Positions 34,355 through 44,959 of a stretch of DNA of 64,000 nt are shown one piece after another. The position numbers and the translations under genes were made by a program. A model generated the notes under the pieces. That model made no database searches. It saw only the letters and a program-made list of their open reading frames with translations, and was not told the origin of the DNA. Every line of letters starts with the position of its first letter. The stretch's first letter is position 1. This DNA comes from Scleromatobacter humisilvae (GTDB lineage: Bacteria > Pseudomonadota > Gammaproteobacteria > Burkholderiales > Burkholderiaceae_C). Where the stretch lies: assembly GCF_023231945.1 (NCBI RefSeq), contig NZ_JAJLJH010000003.1:372001-436000 (forward strand). Direction: 5' to 3'.

Positions 34355-35224
34355 TCACGCGGCCTGCAGCGTCTTTGCAAGGAAGCCGCGGATGGCGGTC
34401 GCGATCTCGTCGGCGTGCGTCTCCAGCGCGAAGTGGCCGGTGTCGAAGAAGCGCACGTCGGCGTCGGCGATGTCGCGCCTGAACGCCTCGGCGCCGGCCG
34501 GCAGGAAGAACGGGTCGTTGCGGCCCCACACCGCCAGCAGCGGCGGCTGGTGCTCGCGGAAATACGCCTGGAACGTCGGGTACAGCGCCACGTTGCTGGC
34601 GTAGTCCAGGAACAGGTCGAGCTGGATGTCGTCCGCACCCGGTCGCGACAGGTACCAGTTGTCCAGCGCATGGCCGTCCGGCGAGACGCGTGCGGCGTCG
34701 CTCACGCCGTGCGTGTACTGCCACTGCGTCGACTCCGGCGCGAGGAACTGGCGCAGCGCGTTGCGCTTGCCCGCGCTCGGGTCGCGCCAGTACGCCTGGA
34801 TCGGATTCCAGCCCTCGCTGAGCCCTTCCTCGTAGGCGTTGCCGTTCTGCGTGACGAGCGCCGTGATGCGCTCGGGATGCCATGTCGCCAGGCGCCATCC
34901 CACCGGCGCGCCGTAGTCGAACACGTAGAGCGCGAATCGCCGCAGCCCGAGGACTTCGGTGAAGCGGTCGATGACGCGCGCGAGCCCGTCGAACGTGTAC
35001 GCGAAGACTTCGCGCGCCGGCATCGCCGATTGGCCGAAGCCGGGCAGGTCCGGCGCGATCACGCGGTACTCGCCCGCGAGCTTCGGGATCAGGTCCCGGA
35101 ACATGTGGCTCGAGCTCGGGAACCCGTGCAGCAGCAACAGCACCGGCGCATCCGCCGGCCCCGCGTCGCGGTAGAACACCTCGAGACCATCGACGTCCAC
35201 TTTCCGGTTCATCGTCGCACTCAT
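34355..35224 (-). CDS. Alpha/beta hydrolase, haloalkane dehalogenase/epoxide hydrolase type
   Basis: A 289-residue hydrolase. The oxyanion motif LLHGFPSSS (32-39) is followed by the nucleophile elbow V-F-D103-Y-G with Asp as nucleophile. The late WGRNDPFFLP carries the acid and DTGHFALE the catalytic His. This set fits the haloalkane dehalogenase/epoxide hydrolase branch. The substrate is unknown. AAGGAG 5 bp upstream supports the ATG at 35224 over 35245. It is the first gene of the leftward run and faces the CGNR regulator across the operator region. Confidence 0.87.
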   Translation of the reverse strand: MSATMNRKVDVDGLEVFYRDAGPADAPVLLLLHGFPSSSHMFRDLIPKLAGEYRVIAPDLPGFGQSAMPAREVFAYTFDGLARVIDRFTEVLGLRRFALYVFDYGAPVGWRLATWHPERITALVTQNGNAYEEGLSEGWNPIQAYWRDPSAGKRNALRQFLAPESTQWQYTHGVSDAARVSPDGHALDNWYLSRPGADDIQLDLFLDYASNVALYPTFQAYFREHQPPLLAVWGRNDPFFLPAGAEAFRRDIADADVRFFDTGHFALETHADEIATAIRGFLAKTLQAA

Positions 35225-35252
35225 GTTGACTCCTTGGTTGGCCACCGATCAG

Positions 35253-35325
35253 GTAACCTGTTTGAACGATGCGAGCAGGTTACTTTTGATGTGATAACCT
35301 GTCAACACGATTTTTAACGGTTACC
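35253..35325. promoter_or_regulatory. Repeated GTAACCTG operator half-sites between divergent genes
   Basis: GTAACCTG at 35253-35260 and its exact inverse CAGGTTAC at 35276-35283 are 15 bp apart. ATAACCTG follows at 35294-35301, and CGGTTACC, another near-inverse, at 35318-35325. The four half-sites fill the space between the divergent hydrolase and CGNR-regulator genes. By position they are the likely binding sites of the CGNR protein or another local regulator. The AT-rich stretch between them (35283-35315) may hold both promoters. Confidence 0.65.
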
Positions 35326-35340
35326 AAAGGAGCGCTCCGC

Positions 35341-35976
35341 ATGACGGCCGATCGACCCCCCGCCATGTTCCTGGCCGAAGCCGCCGGCCTGGACTTCCTG
35401 AACACGTTGGCGATTCCCGTCGACGTGGAAGTCGAATGGCTGGGTTCCGGCGAAGACCTGCTCGCGTGGCTCGAGGCCGCGGGGCTGCTCGATCAGGCCG
35501 CGCTCGACGAGGTGCGCGCGCTGGCCACGGCCGAGGAACTGGACGCGGTGGCCGCGCAGGCCCGGGCCCTGCGCGAGTGGCTCCGCGGCTTCGTGCAGCG
35601 GCATCGCGGCAAGCCGCTCACGCGTTCGGCCGAGGGCGAACTCGAGCCGCTGAATGGCCTGCTCGCGCGCGACCGCACGTTCACGCAGATCGTCGCCCGC
35701 CCCCGGGCCGAGCTGCGCGACGGCGACTCCGCGCTCGAGGTGGTCGCGCGGCGCCGCTGGCAATCTGCCGACGATCTCCTGCTGCCGATCGCCCAGGCGA
35801 TCGCCGAGCTCGTGAGCCGGGCGGACTTCGCCGAGGTCAAGAAGTGCGAAGGACCGACCTGCGTCCTCCATTTCCTCGACACCACGCGAGGAGGGCGCCG
35901 CCGCTGGTGCAACATGGCCGTCTGCGGCAACCGCGCCAAGCAGGCCGCGCATCGCGACCGGGCAGCGGCTCGTTGA
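35341..35976 (+). CDS. CGNR zinc-finger (ABATE-domain) regulator
   Basis: A 211-residue protein. The N-terminal ABATE domain (about 10-150, starting FLAEAAGLDFLNTLA) precedes a C-terminal CGNR zinc finger (about 165-205: KKCEGPTCVLHFLDTT, then RRRWCNMAVCGNRAK) with four Cys. Family members are probable transcription factors that respond to stress or small molecules. AAGGAG 8 bp before the ATG at 35341 fixes the start. It is divergent from the hydrolase/SDR genes and is likely to control them through the repeated half-sites between. Confidence 0.87.
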   Translation: MTADRPPAMFLAEAAGLDFLNTLAIPVDVEVEWLGSGEDLLAWLEAAGLLDQAALDEVRALATAEELDAVAAQARALREWLRGFVQRHRGKPLTRSAEGELEPLNGLLARDRTFTQIVARPRAELRDGDSALEVVARRRWQSADDLLLPIAQAIAELVSRADFAEVKKCEGPTCVLHFLDTTRGGRRRWCNMAVCGNRAKQAAHRDRAAAR

Positions 35977-36112
35977 CGCCATCGCGGCGGTGCCAAACGA
36001 TCGCCAGGATGACCGCCACGCCTGACTCGATCGACGGGCGATCGAAACTGTCGATCCGGCGCCCCGTCATTCGTCGTGGTCCACGAGTCCCACTCCATCC
36101 AGGAGAACGCCA

Positions 36113-36550
36113 ATGCGATTCATCATCACGGCCCAGGCCGACCCCAACGGCGCGGCGCCCGGCCCCGACGGCATGCCGAGCGACGCGCTGCTCACCGCCT
36201 ACATGAAGTTCAACGAGGAGATGCACCAGGCCGGCGTGCTGGTGGCCTCCGAAGGCCTGAACCCGGCGGCCCGCGGGGCCCGGATCGCGGTGGACAAGGG
36301 CAGGCGCTACGTCGTCGATGGCCCGTTCACCGAGTCCAAGGAACTGGTGGGCGGCTTCTACATCGTCGACGTCGGATCGCTGGAGGAAGCGATCTCGTGG
36401 GCGCTGCGAGCGCCGTCCGGCCTCGGCTCGGACGACATCCTGGAGGTGCGCCAGCTCACCGGAGCAGGCGACATTCCGCCGCATGTGCTGGACATCATCC
36501 GGACGGCGGCGCCGACGTGGAGCGCGTCGGTCTGGCAGGCGCGGGGCTGA
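36113..36550 (+). CDS. YCII-related (DGPF) protein
   Basis: A 145-residue protein with the YCII fold: MRFIITAQADPNGAAPGPDGMP at the start and the signature VVDGPFTESKELVGGFYIVD (about 68-86). Relatives are often next to ECF sigma factors; none is seen here. A possible enzymatic role is unproven. CAGGAG lies 11 bp before the ATG. Its stop is 7 bp from that of the convergent diguanylate cyclase gene. Confidence 0.87.
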   Translation: MRFIITAQADPNGAAPGPDGMPSDALLTAYMKFNEEMHQAGVLVASEGLNPAARGARIAVDKGRRYVVDGPFTESKELVGGFYIVDVGSLEEAISWALRAPSGLGSDDILEVRQLTGAGDIPPHVLDIIRTAAPTWSASVWQARG

Positions 36551-36557
36551 CCCCGGG

Positions 36558-37748
36558 TCAGCCGATCTCGACCCGGTTGCGGCCGCCGCTCTTGGCCGCG
36601 TACAAGGCCCGGTCCGCGCGCCGGAACAGCGTGTCCAGCGTGTCGCCCGCTTGCCAGGCCGTCACGCCGAAGCTGGCCGTCAGATCGTGCACCGCGCCCT
36701 CGAACGGGCGCATGACCTGCTCGCGCGCGCGTTCCGCGAGCACGCGCGCGCCGCGGGCGTCGGTGTCGGGCAGCAGCAGGCAGAACTCCTCGCCGCCGTA
36801 GCGGTAGGCGCGGTCGGGGCCGCGCAACGCGCCGGCCAGGCGCGCCGAGAACGCGGTGAGCGTGGCGTCGCCGATGCCGTGGCCGTGGGTGTCGTTGATC
36901 ATCTTGAAGCGGTCGACGTCCGCCATCACGACGGCGAACGGCCGCCCGCTGCGCTGCGCGCCCGCCAGCGCGTGGCGCATCTCCTCGTCGAGCGCGCGCC
37001 GGTTGGGCAGGGCGGTCAGGTCGTCGGTGCGGGCCTGCAGGCGGGTGTCGGCCTCGGCGCGTATCTTGCACATCAGCACGAAGCCGAGATTGGTGATGAC
37101 CAGATAGACGAAGCCGAACGCGTAGATGGGCAGCTGCCAGGCGTTGTCGTGGTCGAGGCCCAGGCCCGGTCGCCCGATCAGCAGCAGCGCGATCGCGCGC
37201 AGCGGCAGCACGAGGCCCATGCAGACGTAGAACGCGGCGACGACGCGCTGCACGCGCTCGGTCTCGGGGCGGGCGTCGCGCCACAGCGAGAGCGCGTTGA
37301 GCCACTCGTAGCCGGCATAGGCGAAGCCGTTGAAGATCGCGGCCCAGGCGACGTGCTCGCCGGTGACGGCGCCGGCGACCGTCACGGCGACGACCATCGC
37401 GACCAGACGGCGCACGTTCCAGCTTCGCCCCGCGAAGCGGCGGATCGCGATGAAGAACAGCGAGACGCTGACGGCGCCCGCCAGGTTGGCGGCCAGGCCC
37501 GTCGCGACGGCCCAGGGGCCGCTCGCCGGAATCGCGAGCACGAGATAGGCGAGGGCCTGGCTGGTGATCGCCCAGCGCCAGCGGCGCATGCCGTTGCGAT
37601 GGTCGACGTCGCTGCGCGACACCCACAGCATCGCGGCCGTGGCGGCGAGCAGGCCCGTCTGGGCGAGGAACAGGGTGTGCAGATCCAAGCGCGAAGTCTC
37701 GAGTCGCTGCGCAGGCAGCCAAGCCCTCGATTCTCTGTCGAGCAGCAA
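36558..37748 (-). CDS. Membrane-bound diguanylate cyclase (GGDEF)
   Basis: A 396-residue protein. The N-terminal half holds six or seven transmembrane segments (about 25-42, 60-80, 85-105, 115-135, 140-160, 175-200 and 215-235). The C-terminal GGDEF domain (about 245-396) carries the active-site motif GGEEF (318-322) and, exactly five residues before it, an inhibitory RxxD site (RGPD, 309-312). It should make cyclic di-GMP and be product-inhibited. There is no EAL domain. Given a pilus operon in the same window, a link to surface behaviour is possible, but position alone does not show it. Confidence 0.9.
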   Translation of the reverse strand: MLLDRESRAWLPAQRLETSRLDLHTLFLAQTGLLAATAAMLWVSRSDVDHRNGMRRWRWAITSQALAYLVLAIPASGPWAVATGLAANLAGAVSVSLFFIAIRRFAGRSWNVRRLVAMVVAVTVAGAVTGEHVAWAAIFNGFAYAGYEWLNALSLWRDARPETERVQRVVAAFYVCMGLVLPLRAIALLLIGRPGLGLDHDNAWQLPIYAFGFVYLVITNLGFVLMCKIRAEADTRLQARTDDLTALPNRRALDEEMRHALAGAQRSGRPFAVVMADVDRFKMINDTHGHGIGDATLTAFSARLAGALRGPDRAYRYGGEEFCLLLPDTDARGARVLAERAREQVMRPFEGAVHDLTASFGVTAWQAGDTLDTLFRRADRALYAAKSGGRNRVEIG

Positions 37749-37821
37749 CGGCCCATCGTTGCTGGACGTGCAGTATTCGACGAAGCGCGCGACTTAGGGG
37801 CGCGACTCTTCCAATGACGAA

Positions 37822-37846
37822 GGCCCGCGGCTTGCGCGCGCGGGCC
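37822..37846 (-). terminator. Hairpin after rhlE
   Basis: An 8-bp GC stem (GGCCCGCG with CGCGGGCC) around a 9-base loop, 30 bp beyond the rhlE stop on the minus strand. Only a short T-containing run follows, so strength is uncertain. Confidence 0.5.
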
Positions 37847-37876
37847 CTGATCAATCGAACGACATCGACAGGCGCA

Positions 37877-39400
<1,524 letters not shown>

Positions 39401-39684
39401 GGGTGGTTTTCAGTCCCGGATCGTGCCGGGAATCGCGGATCGGCCTGCTGCGCCGCGCAGTGATGCGGGCACCAGTCGTGAAGGCAGATTGCTGGGGGAT
39501 GCGTCGAGGATCGACGGCCACTCGCTGGACTGGAGCTTGGAGCGGCTGACAGCATTGTATCGGTACGCACCAGGTCGGTTCGCGGAAAAGGGGGATAACC
39601 CGCAGCTTGCGGGTTTCCTCGGCCATTCCGGTTCCTATAATCCGCGCCCAGACCACCAGAAATCGCCGTCGTCAGCGGCCCCCG

Positions 39685-41244
39685 ATGAATCTCCTCAAGG
39701 CCGCCTCGACGGTTTCGCTGCTCACGCTCGCCTCGCGCGTGTCCGGCCTGGTGCGCGAGCAGCTCGTGGCCGCCAGCTTCGGCGCCAGCGGCTTCACCGA
39801 CGCCTACAACGTCGCGTTCCGCATTCCCAACCTGCTGCGCCGGCTGTTCGCCGAGGGCGCGTTCTCTCAGGCCTTCGTGCCGCTGCTGGCCAATTCGCGC
39901 ATCGCCGAGGGCGACGAGGCGACGCACCGGCTGGTCGACGCCGTCGCCACCGTGCTGGCCTGGGCGCTTCTGGCCACCTGCGTGATCGGCGTCGTGGGCG
40001 CGCCGGTGCTCGTCTGGCTGATGGCCTCGGGCCTCGAGCGCTTCGACGCCGGCGTCCTGATGACGCGCCTGATGTTCCCCTACATCGGCTTCATGTCGAT
40101 GGTGGCGCTGTCGGCCGGCATCCTCAACACCTGGGGCCGCTTCTCGATCCCCGCGGCGACGCCGATCCTGCTCAACGTGAGCGTGGTGCTCGCGGCGCGC
40201 ACGCTGACGCCGACCTTCCTGGCGCACGGCATCCCGGGCGTCTACACGCTGGCCATCGGCGTGATGCTGGGCGGCGTGCTGCAGGCCGCGGTCCAGATCC
40301 CCGCGCTGAAGGCGGTCGGGCTGATGCCGCACATCCGCTTTCGCTGGAGCGGCATCGTCGACGCCTGGCATCACCCCGGCGTGCGGCGCGTGCTCAAGCA
40401 GATGTCGCCGGCGCTGCTGGGGGTGTCGGTGTCGCAGGTGTCGATGCTCGTCAACACGCAGCTGGCCTCGCACCTGGCCACCGGGTCGGTCTCCTGGCTG
40501 ACCTACGCCGACCGGCTGATGGAGTTCCCCACCTCGCTGCTGGGCGTGGCGCTGGGCGTGGTGCTGATCCCGCAGCTGTCGGCGGCCCGCGTGCGCGGCG
40601 ACAAGGAGGGCTACTCGAACATGATCGACTGGGGCCTGCGCCTGGTCGTGCTGCAGACGCTGCCGTGCGCGATCGCGCTGCTCGTGTTCGCCAAGCCGCT
40701 GATCGCCATCCTCTACGGCTACGGCCACTTCACCAGCGCCGACGTGCTGGCGACCGTGCAGCCGCTGCGCGGCTACGGCCTGGGCCTGCTGGGCATCGTC
40801 AGCGTGAAGATCCTCGCGCCGGGCTACTTCGCGCAGCTCGACACGCGCACGCCCGTGCGCATCGCGGTCGCGGTGCTCGTGTGCACGCAGCTGATGAACG
40901 CGCTGTTCATCTTCGGGCTGCACATCGGCGTCGGCGGGCTCGCGCTGTCGATCGGCCTGGGCGCGGTGCTCAACGCCTGCTGGCTGCTGACCGGCCTGAT
41001 CCGCATGGGCGTCTACAAGCCGCAGCCGGGCTGGCTGGCGTTCGGCGCGCGCGTGCTCGTCGCCGGCCTGGCGCTCGGCGCCGGCCTGGTGTGGGCCGAC
41101 CAGGCGATCGACTGGCTGGATCGCGCCCATCCGCTGCTGCGCGCGCTGAAGATGGCCGGGGTGCTGGGCGGCGTGGCGGTCGTCTACGTCGCGGTGCTGA
41201 TGGTGCTGGGGATCAAGGTCAAGCAATTCGTGCGCAAGGCGTGA
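39685..41244 (+). CDS. murJ: MurJ lipid II flippase
   Basis: A 519-residue MOP-superfamily membrane protein with about 14 transmembrane helices. The N-terminus MNLLKAASTVSLLTLASRVSGLVREQLVAA is the classic MurJ/MviN start; DAYNVAFRIPNLLRRLFAEGAFSQAFVP is the signature loop, and its Arg residues bind lipid II diphosphate. It moves the peptidoglycan precursor lipid II to the periplasmic side and is essential in most Gram-negative bacteria. Its stop lies inside the first unit of the 44-bp tandem repeat. Confidence 0.95.
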   Translation: MNLLKAASTVSLLTLASRVSGLVREQLVAASFGASGFTDAYNVAFRIPNLLRRLFAEGAFSQAFVPLLANSRIAEGDEATHRLVDAVATVLAWALLATCVIGVVGAPVLVWLMASGLERFDAGVLMTRLMFPYIGFMSMVALSAGILNTWGRFSIPAATPILLNVSVVLAARTLTPTFLAHGIPGVYTLAIGVMLGGVLQAAVQIPALKAVGLMPHIRFRWSGIVDAWHHPGVRRVLKQMSPALLGVSVSQVSMLVNTQLASHLATGSVSWLTYADRLMEFPTSLLGVALGVVLIPQLSAARVRGDKEGYSNMIDWGLRLVVLQTLPCAIALLVFAKPLIAILYGYGHFTSADVLATVQPLRGYGLGLLGIVSVKILAPGYFAQLDTRTPVRIAVAVLVCTQLMNALFIFGLHIGVGGLALSIGLGAVLNACWLLTGLIRMGVYKPQPGWLAFGARVLVAGLALGAGLVWADQAIDWLDRAHPLLRALKMAGVLGGVAVVYVAVLMVLGIKVKQFVRKA

Positions 41245-41376
41245 CCTCGGCGCGCAGCGCCAAGGTCTTGCCTGGGCGCAAAGCGTGACCTCGGCGGGCG
41301 GCGCCAAGGTGTTGCCTGGGCGCAAGGCGTGACCTCGGCGGGCGGCGCCAAGGTCTTGCCTGGGCGCAAGGCGTGA
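41241..41376. repeat. Three copies of a 44-bp tandem repeat
   Basis: Units start at 41241, 41285 and 41329, each opening GTGACCTCGGCG and closing CCTGGGCGCAA(G/A)GC; a fourth start, GTGAC, occurs at 41373. Copies 2 and 3 differ at one position (AAGGTGTTG versus AAGGTCTTG); copy 1 differs mainly at CGCGCAGC. The first unit begins with the last two bases before and including the murJ stop, so the repeat grew from the gene end. Confidence 0.9.
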
Positions 41377-41415
41377 CGCGCGCACGGGCGCGGCGCCGGG
41401 TCTAAACTCGGGCGC

Positions 41416-42285
41416 ATGTCCCTGGTTCCCCGGCCCACGCCCACTTTCAACGCGCCGAGCGCGCTGGAGTACTTCGACGCCCTCGTGGCCGACGACGAGC
41501 AGTTCCCGCTGCTGGAGGCCGCCATCGCGATCGCGCAGGACGAGACGCCCGGGCTCGACGTCGAGGCGGTGCTGGCCGACGTCGACGCGCTGGCGCTGCG
41601 GCTGAAGAACCGGCTCGCCCCCGACGCGCCGGTGCTGCACCGGCTGCGCACCCTCAACCGCTACTTCTTCGAGGAGCTGGGCTTCGCGGGCAACGTCAAC
41701 GACTACCACGACCCGGCCAACAGCTACCTGCCCGACGTGCTCGCGCGCCGGCGCGGCATCCCGATCACGCTGGCGCTGCTCTACATGGAGATCGCCGGCC
41801 ACATCGGCCTGCGCGCCGAGGGCGTGTCGTTTCCCGGGCACTTCCTGGTGAAGATGCGGCTGCCGCAGGGCGAGGTCGTCATCGATCCGTTCACCGGGCA
41901 GTCGCTGTCGCGCAGCGATCTCGAGGAGCGGCTGGACGTGGTGCGCCAGGCGAGCGCGATCCGCGACGCCTTCGACGTGCCGCTGGGCCTGTTCCTGCAG
42001 GCCGCCGGCCCGCGCGACATCATCGGCCGCATGCTGCGCAACCTGCGCCAGATCCACCAGGGCCGCGGCGACGTCCAGCGGCTGCTGGCGGTGCTCGATC
42101 GCCAGGTCGTGCTGGAGCCGCGGGACTGGGACACCTACCGCCTGCGCGGCGACGTGCTCGACGGCATGGGCCGCACCGAGGAAGCCGCGTTCGACTGGGG
42201 CCTGTACCTGGAGCACACGCCCGACGCGGCGGACGCCGACAGCCTGCAGCGCCGCATCCTGGCCGCGCGCTCGCAGCGCCATTGA
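41416..42285 (+). CDS. SirB1-family transglutaminase-like/TPR protein
   Basis: A 289-residue protein. The transglutaminase-like N-terminal domain carries the family motif RRGIPITLALLYMEIAGHIGL and the GVSFPGHFLVKM segment with its conserved His, followed by VIDPFTGQSLS. The C-terminal part has TPR-like helices (LLAVLDRQVVLEPRDWDTYRLRGDVLDGMG). SirB1 proteins are conserved next to core genes in proteobacteria without a firm function. A candidate -10, TAAACT, lies at 41403-41408. Confidence 0.88.
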   Translation: MSLVPRPTPTFNAPSALEYFDALVADDEQFPLLEAAIAIAQDETPGLDVEAVLADVDALALRLKNRLAPDAPVLHRLRTLNRYFFEELGFAGNVNDYHDPANSYLPDVLARRRGIPITLALLYMEIAGHIGLRAEGVSFPGHFLVKMRLPQGEVVIDPFTGQSLSRSDLEERLDVVRQASAIRDAFDVPLGLFLQAAGPRDIIGRMLRNLRQIHQGRGDVQRLLAVLDRQVVLEPRDWDTYRLRGDVLDGMGRTEEAAFDWGLYLEHTPDAADADSLQRRILAARSQRH

Positions 42286-42433
42286 ACCGGGTTGGCCGCC
42301 CGGCCGCCCTACAATGCGCGGTTGCGGTCCGCCTGGGCGTGCCGCCCCGCCAGCGGCCACCCCGGCCGCGACCGGCGCGCCGTCACGGCCGCCGGCGTCC
42401 GCCCGATTCGCCCTTGCCGGCCCGTCCTCCGAC

Positions 42434-43489
42434 ATGACCCTGACCCCCGCACAGCAACGCACCCTGACCTGGCTCGCCGTGGCCGTGGCGGCGGCGCTGC
42501 TGCTGTGGCTGCTGGGGCCGGCGCTGGCGCCCATCATCCTGGCGCTGGTCTTCGCCTACCTGCTGTGGCCGCTGGTGCGTACGCTGGAACGCCGGCGCGT
42601 GCCGCGCGCGCTCGCGACGACCATCACCGTGCTGTTCGCGATGCTGGCCGTCAGCGCGCTGGCGCTGCTGCTGGTGCCCATCGTCACGACCGTGATCCCG
42701 CAGCTGCGCACCCAGTGGCCGGGCCTGCTGGACAAGTTCAACCACGTGGTCGCGCCGCAGCTGAAATCCTTCGGCATCAACGTCGATACCGACACGCTCA
42801 AGGCGTCGATCATGAAGTCGTTCGACACCAACATGGACGAATGGGGCCAGAAGCTCCTGAGCTCGGCGCGCATCGGCGGCAGCTGGCTGGCGACCATCAT
42901 CGGCTTCCTGGTGCTGGTGCCGGTGCTCGTGTTCTACCTGCTGGTGGACGCCGAGACCGTGACCGGCGGCGCCTGGAACCTCGTGCCGCTGAAGGCGCGC
43001 GCACCGCTGGCGCGCTTCCTGGGCGAGTGCGACACCATGCTGCGCCAATACCTGAAGGGCCAGCTCGCGGTGATGGGCGCGATGGCGCTGATCTATTCGC
43101 TGGGCCTCATGCTGACCGGGCTCAACCTCGCGTGGCCGATCGGCGTGTTCACGGGCCTGGCCGTCTTCATTCCGTACCTCGGCTACACCACCGGGCTGGT
43201 GCTGGCGCTGATGTCGGCGGCGATCCAGTTCACCGGCTGGCACGGCGTCGCCGAAGTCGCGGCCATCTACGCCGTCGGCCAGGTGCTGGAGAGCTTCGTG
43301 CTGACGCCGCGCCTCGTGGGCGAGCGCATCGGCCTGAGCCCGCTGGCCGTCATCCTCGCGCTGCTGGTCTTCGGCGAGGTGTTCGGCTTCGTCGGCGTGC
43401 TCGTCTGCCTTCCGGTGACGGCGCTGATGGTCGTCGCGATGCGCCACGCCATGAGCGCCTACCGCGCCAGCTCGTTCTACCGCACATGA
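42434..43489 (+). CDS. AI-2E family transporter (PerM/YdgG type)
   Basis: A 351-residue membrane protein with about eight transmembrane helices. Characteristic stretches are LAPIILALVFAYLLWPLVRTLERR at the start, LVPVLVFYLLVDAETV in the middle and the late IYAVGQVLESFVLTPRLVGERIGLSPLAVILALLVFGEVFG. Members export small molecules or ions; the autoinducer-2 link holds only for some. It precedes hda with 58 bp between, an order common in Burkholderiales. Confidence 0.9.
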   Translation: MTLTPAQQRTLTWLAVAVAAALLLWLLGPALAPIILALVFAYLLWPLVRTLERRRVPRALATTITVLFAMLAVSALALLLVPIVTTVIPQLRTQWPGLLDKFNHVVAPQLKSFGINVDTDTLKASIMKSFDTNMDEWGQKLLSSARIGGSWLATIIGFLVLVPVLVFYLLVDAETVTGGAWNLVPLKARAPLARFLGECDTMLRQYLKGQLAVMGAMALIYSLGLMLTGLNLAWPIGVFTGLAVFIPYLGYTTGLVLALMSAAIQFTGWHGVAEVAAIYAVGQVLESFVLTPRLVGERIGLSPLAVILALLVFGEVFGFVGVLVCLPVTALMVVAMRHAMSAYRASSFYRT

Positions 43490-43547
43490 GCGCGCACGGC
43501 CGTTCCGAAGCGCGAATACCGCAATGCGCAGCATGGAGGCAAACCGA

Positions 43548-44285
43548 ATGCGACAGCTGATCCTCGATCTCGCCTGGGATCCGCTGCCGCCGTTCGCCGG
43601 CTTCCTGCCGGGTGACAACGCCGCGGTGGTCGGGCAGCTGCGCGAACAATCGTGGCCCGGCGCACCGGTCTACCTCTGGGGCCCCGCCGGCTGCGGCAAG
43701 ACGCAGCTGCTGCGCGAGCTGCAGGCGCGCGCCGTCGAGGCCGGCCTGGTGGCGCAATGGTTCGACGCGTCGTCGGCGACGCCGTGGATGCTGGCCGACG
43801 ACGCGGCGCTGGTGCTGCTCGATGGCGTCGACCAGTTCGACGAGGCGCAGCAGCACGCCGCGTTCACGCTGTTCGTCGAGGCCGCGAGCCGCGTTGCCTC
43901 GTCCGAGGCGCCCGCCGTCGGGGCGCGCCTGGGCGTGCAGTTCGCATCCGCCGGCCGCCTGCCGCCGGTCGACCTGCCGGTGCGCGAGGACCTGCGCACC
44001 CGCCTCGGCTGGGGCCCGGTGCACGCCGTGCATCCGCTGGCCGAGGCCGGCACGCGCGACGCGCTGCGCCAGGAGGCCGGGCGCCGCGGCGTCGTGCTGG
44101 GCGACGACGTCCTCGACTACATCCTCGTGCGCTTCGCGCGCGACCTGAAGAGCCTGATGCACCTGCTGCATCGCCTCGACGGCTTCGCGCTGGCCGAGAA
44201 GCGCGCCGTCACCGTGCCGCTGCTCAAGCGCATGCTCAACGAAGAGCAGGCCGAACAACAGACCGCTCTCCCATTCCGCGAATGA
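43548..44285 (+). CDS. hda: Hda, regulatory inactivator of DnaA
   Basis: A 245-residue AAA+ protein homologous to DnaA domain III. The N-terminal QLILDL (3-8) is the beta-clamp binding motif; Walker A is GPAGCGKT (45-52) and Walker B VLLDGVD. With the clamp it promotes hydrolysis of DnaA-ATP after initiation. GGAGG 8 bp before 43548 decides this start over ATGs at 43524 and 43533, and it places the clamp motif at the N-terminus as in other Hda proteins. The stop overlaps the HAD gene (ATGA). Confidence 0.92.
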   Translation: MRQLILDLAWDPLPPFAGFLPGDNAAVVGQLREQSWPGAPVYLWGPAGCGKTQLLRELQARAVEAGLVAQWFDASSATPWMLADDAALVLLDGVDQFDEAQQHAAFTLFVEAASRVASSEAPAVGARLGVQFASAGRLPPVDLPVREDLRTRLGWGPVHAVHPLAEAGTRDALRQEAGRRGVVLGDDVLDYILVRFARDLKSLMHLLHRLDGFALAEKRAVTVPLLKRMLNEEQAEQQTALPFRE

Positions 44286-44959
44286 CCCGCCGCAATCTCA
44301 CGCTCTTCGACCTCGACGGCACGCTGATCGCCGGCGACTCCGACCACTCGTTCGGCGAGTTCATGGTCGACGTGGGCTGGGCCGACGGGCAGGCCTGGCG
44401 CCGCCGCAACGACGAGTTCTACGCGACCTACGTGGCCGGCGCGCTGGACGTGCATGCGTACGTCGATTTCGCCACCTCGGTCTGGCGCGGCCGCACGCCG
44501 CGGGAGCAGGCCGACATGCACGCGCGCTTCATGCGCGAGATCATCGCGCCGATGCTGACGCCGCAGGCGCTCGCGCTCGTCAGGAAGCACCAGGACGCGG
44601 GCGACCTCGTCGCCATCGTCACCGCCACCAACGAATTCGTCACCCGGCCGATCGCCCAGGCGTTCGGCGTGCCCGAGCTGCTCGCGATCGAGCTCGAGCG
44701 CGACGCCGCCGGCGCCGTCACCGGCGCCATCCGCGGCGTGCCCACGTACCAGCACGGCAAGGTCACGCGCGTGGGCCAGTGGCTCGAAGCGCAGGGTGCC
44801 GGCTGGGACGACTTCGATCGCATCACCGTTTACAGTGACTCCATCAACGACCTGCCCCTCCTGGAGCGGGCCACCGACCCCGTCGCGACCAATCCGTCGG
44901 CCGCGCTGGAGGCCGTGGCCGCCGAGCGTGGCTGGGCAATCCTGAGGCTTTTCGAATGA
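44282..44959 (+). CDS. HAD-IB family phosphatase (SerB-like)
   Basis: A 225-residue hydrolase. HAD motif I is LFDLDGTLIAGD (nucleophile Asp), motif II is IVTATN and motif III/IV lies in ITVYSDSINDLPLL. The family includes phosphoserine and other small-molecule phosphatases; the substrate here is unknown. The gene sits between hda and pcnB with ATGA overlaps on both sides, an arrangement conserved in Burkholderiales. Confidence 0.9.
   Translation: MTRRNLTLFDLDGTLIAGDSDHSFGEFMVDVGWADGQAWRRRNDEFYATYVAGALDVHAYVDFATSVWRGRTPREQADMHARFMREIIAPMLTPQALALVRKHQDAGDLVAIVTATNEFVTRPIAQAFGVPELLAIELERDAAGAVTGAIRGVPTYQHGKVTRVGQWLEAQGAGWDDFDRITVYSDSINDLPLLERATDPVATNPSAALEAVAAERGWAILRLFE

Noticed and set aside
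36543-36562. Perfect palindrome CTGACCC-C-GGGTCAG between YCII and GGDEF genes
   Set aside because: It consists largely of the two overlapping stop regions and has no T-tract; chance is a sufficient explanation.
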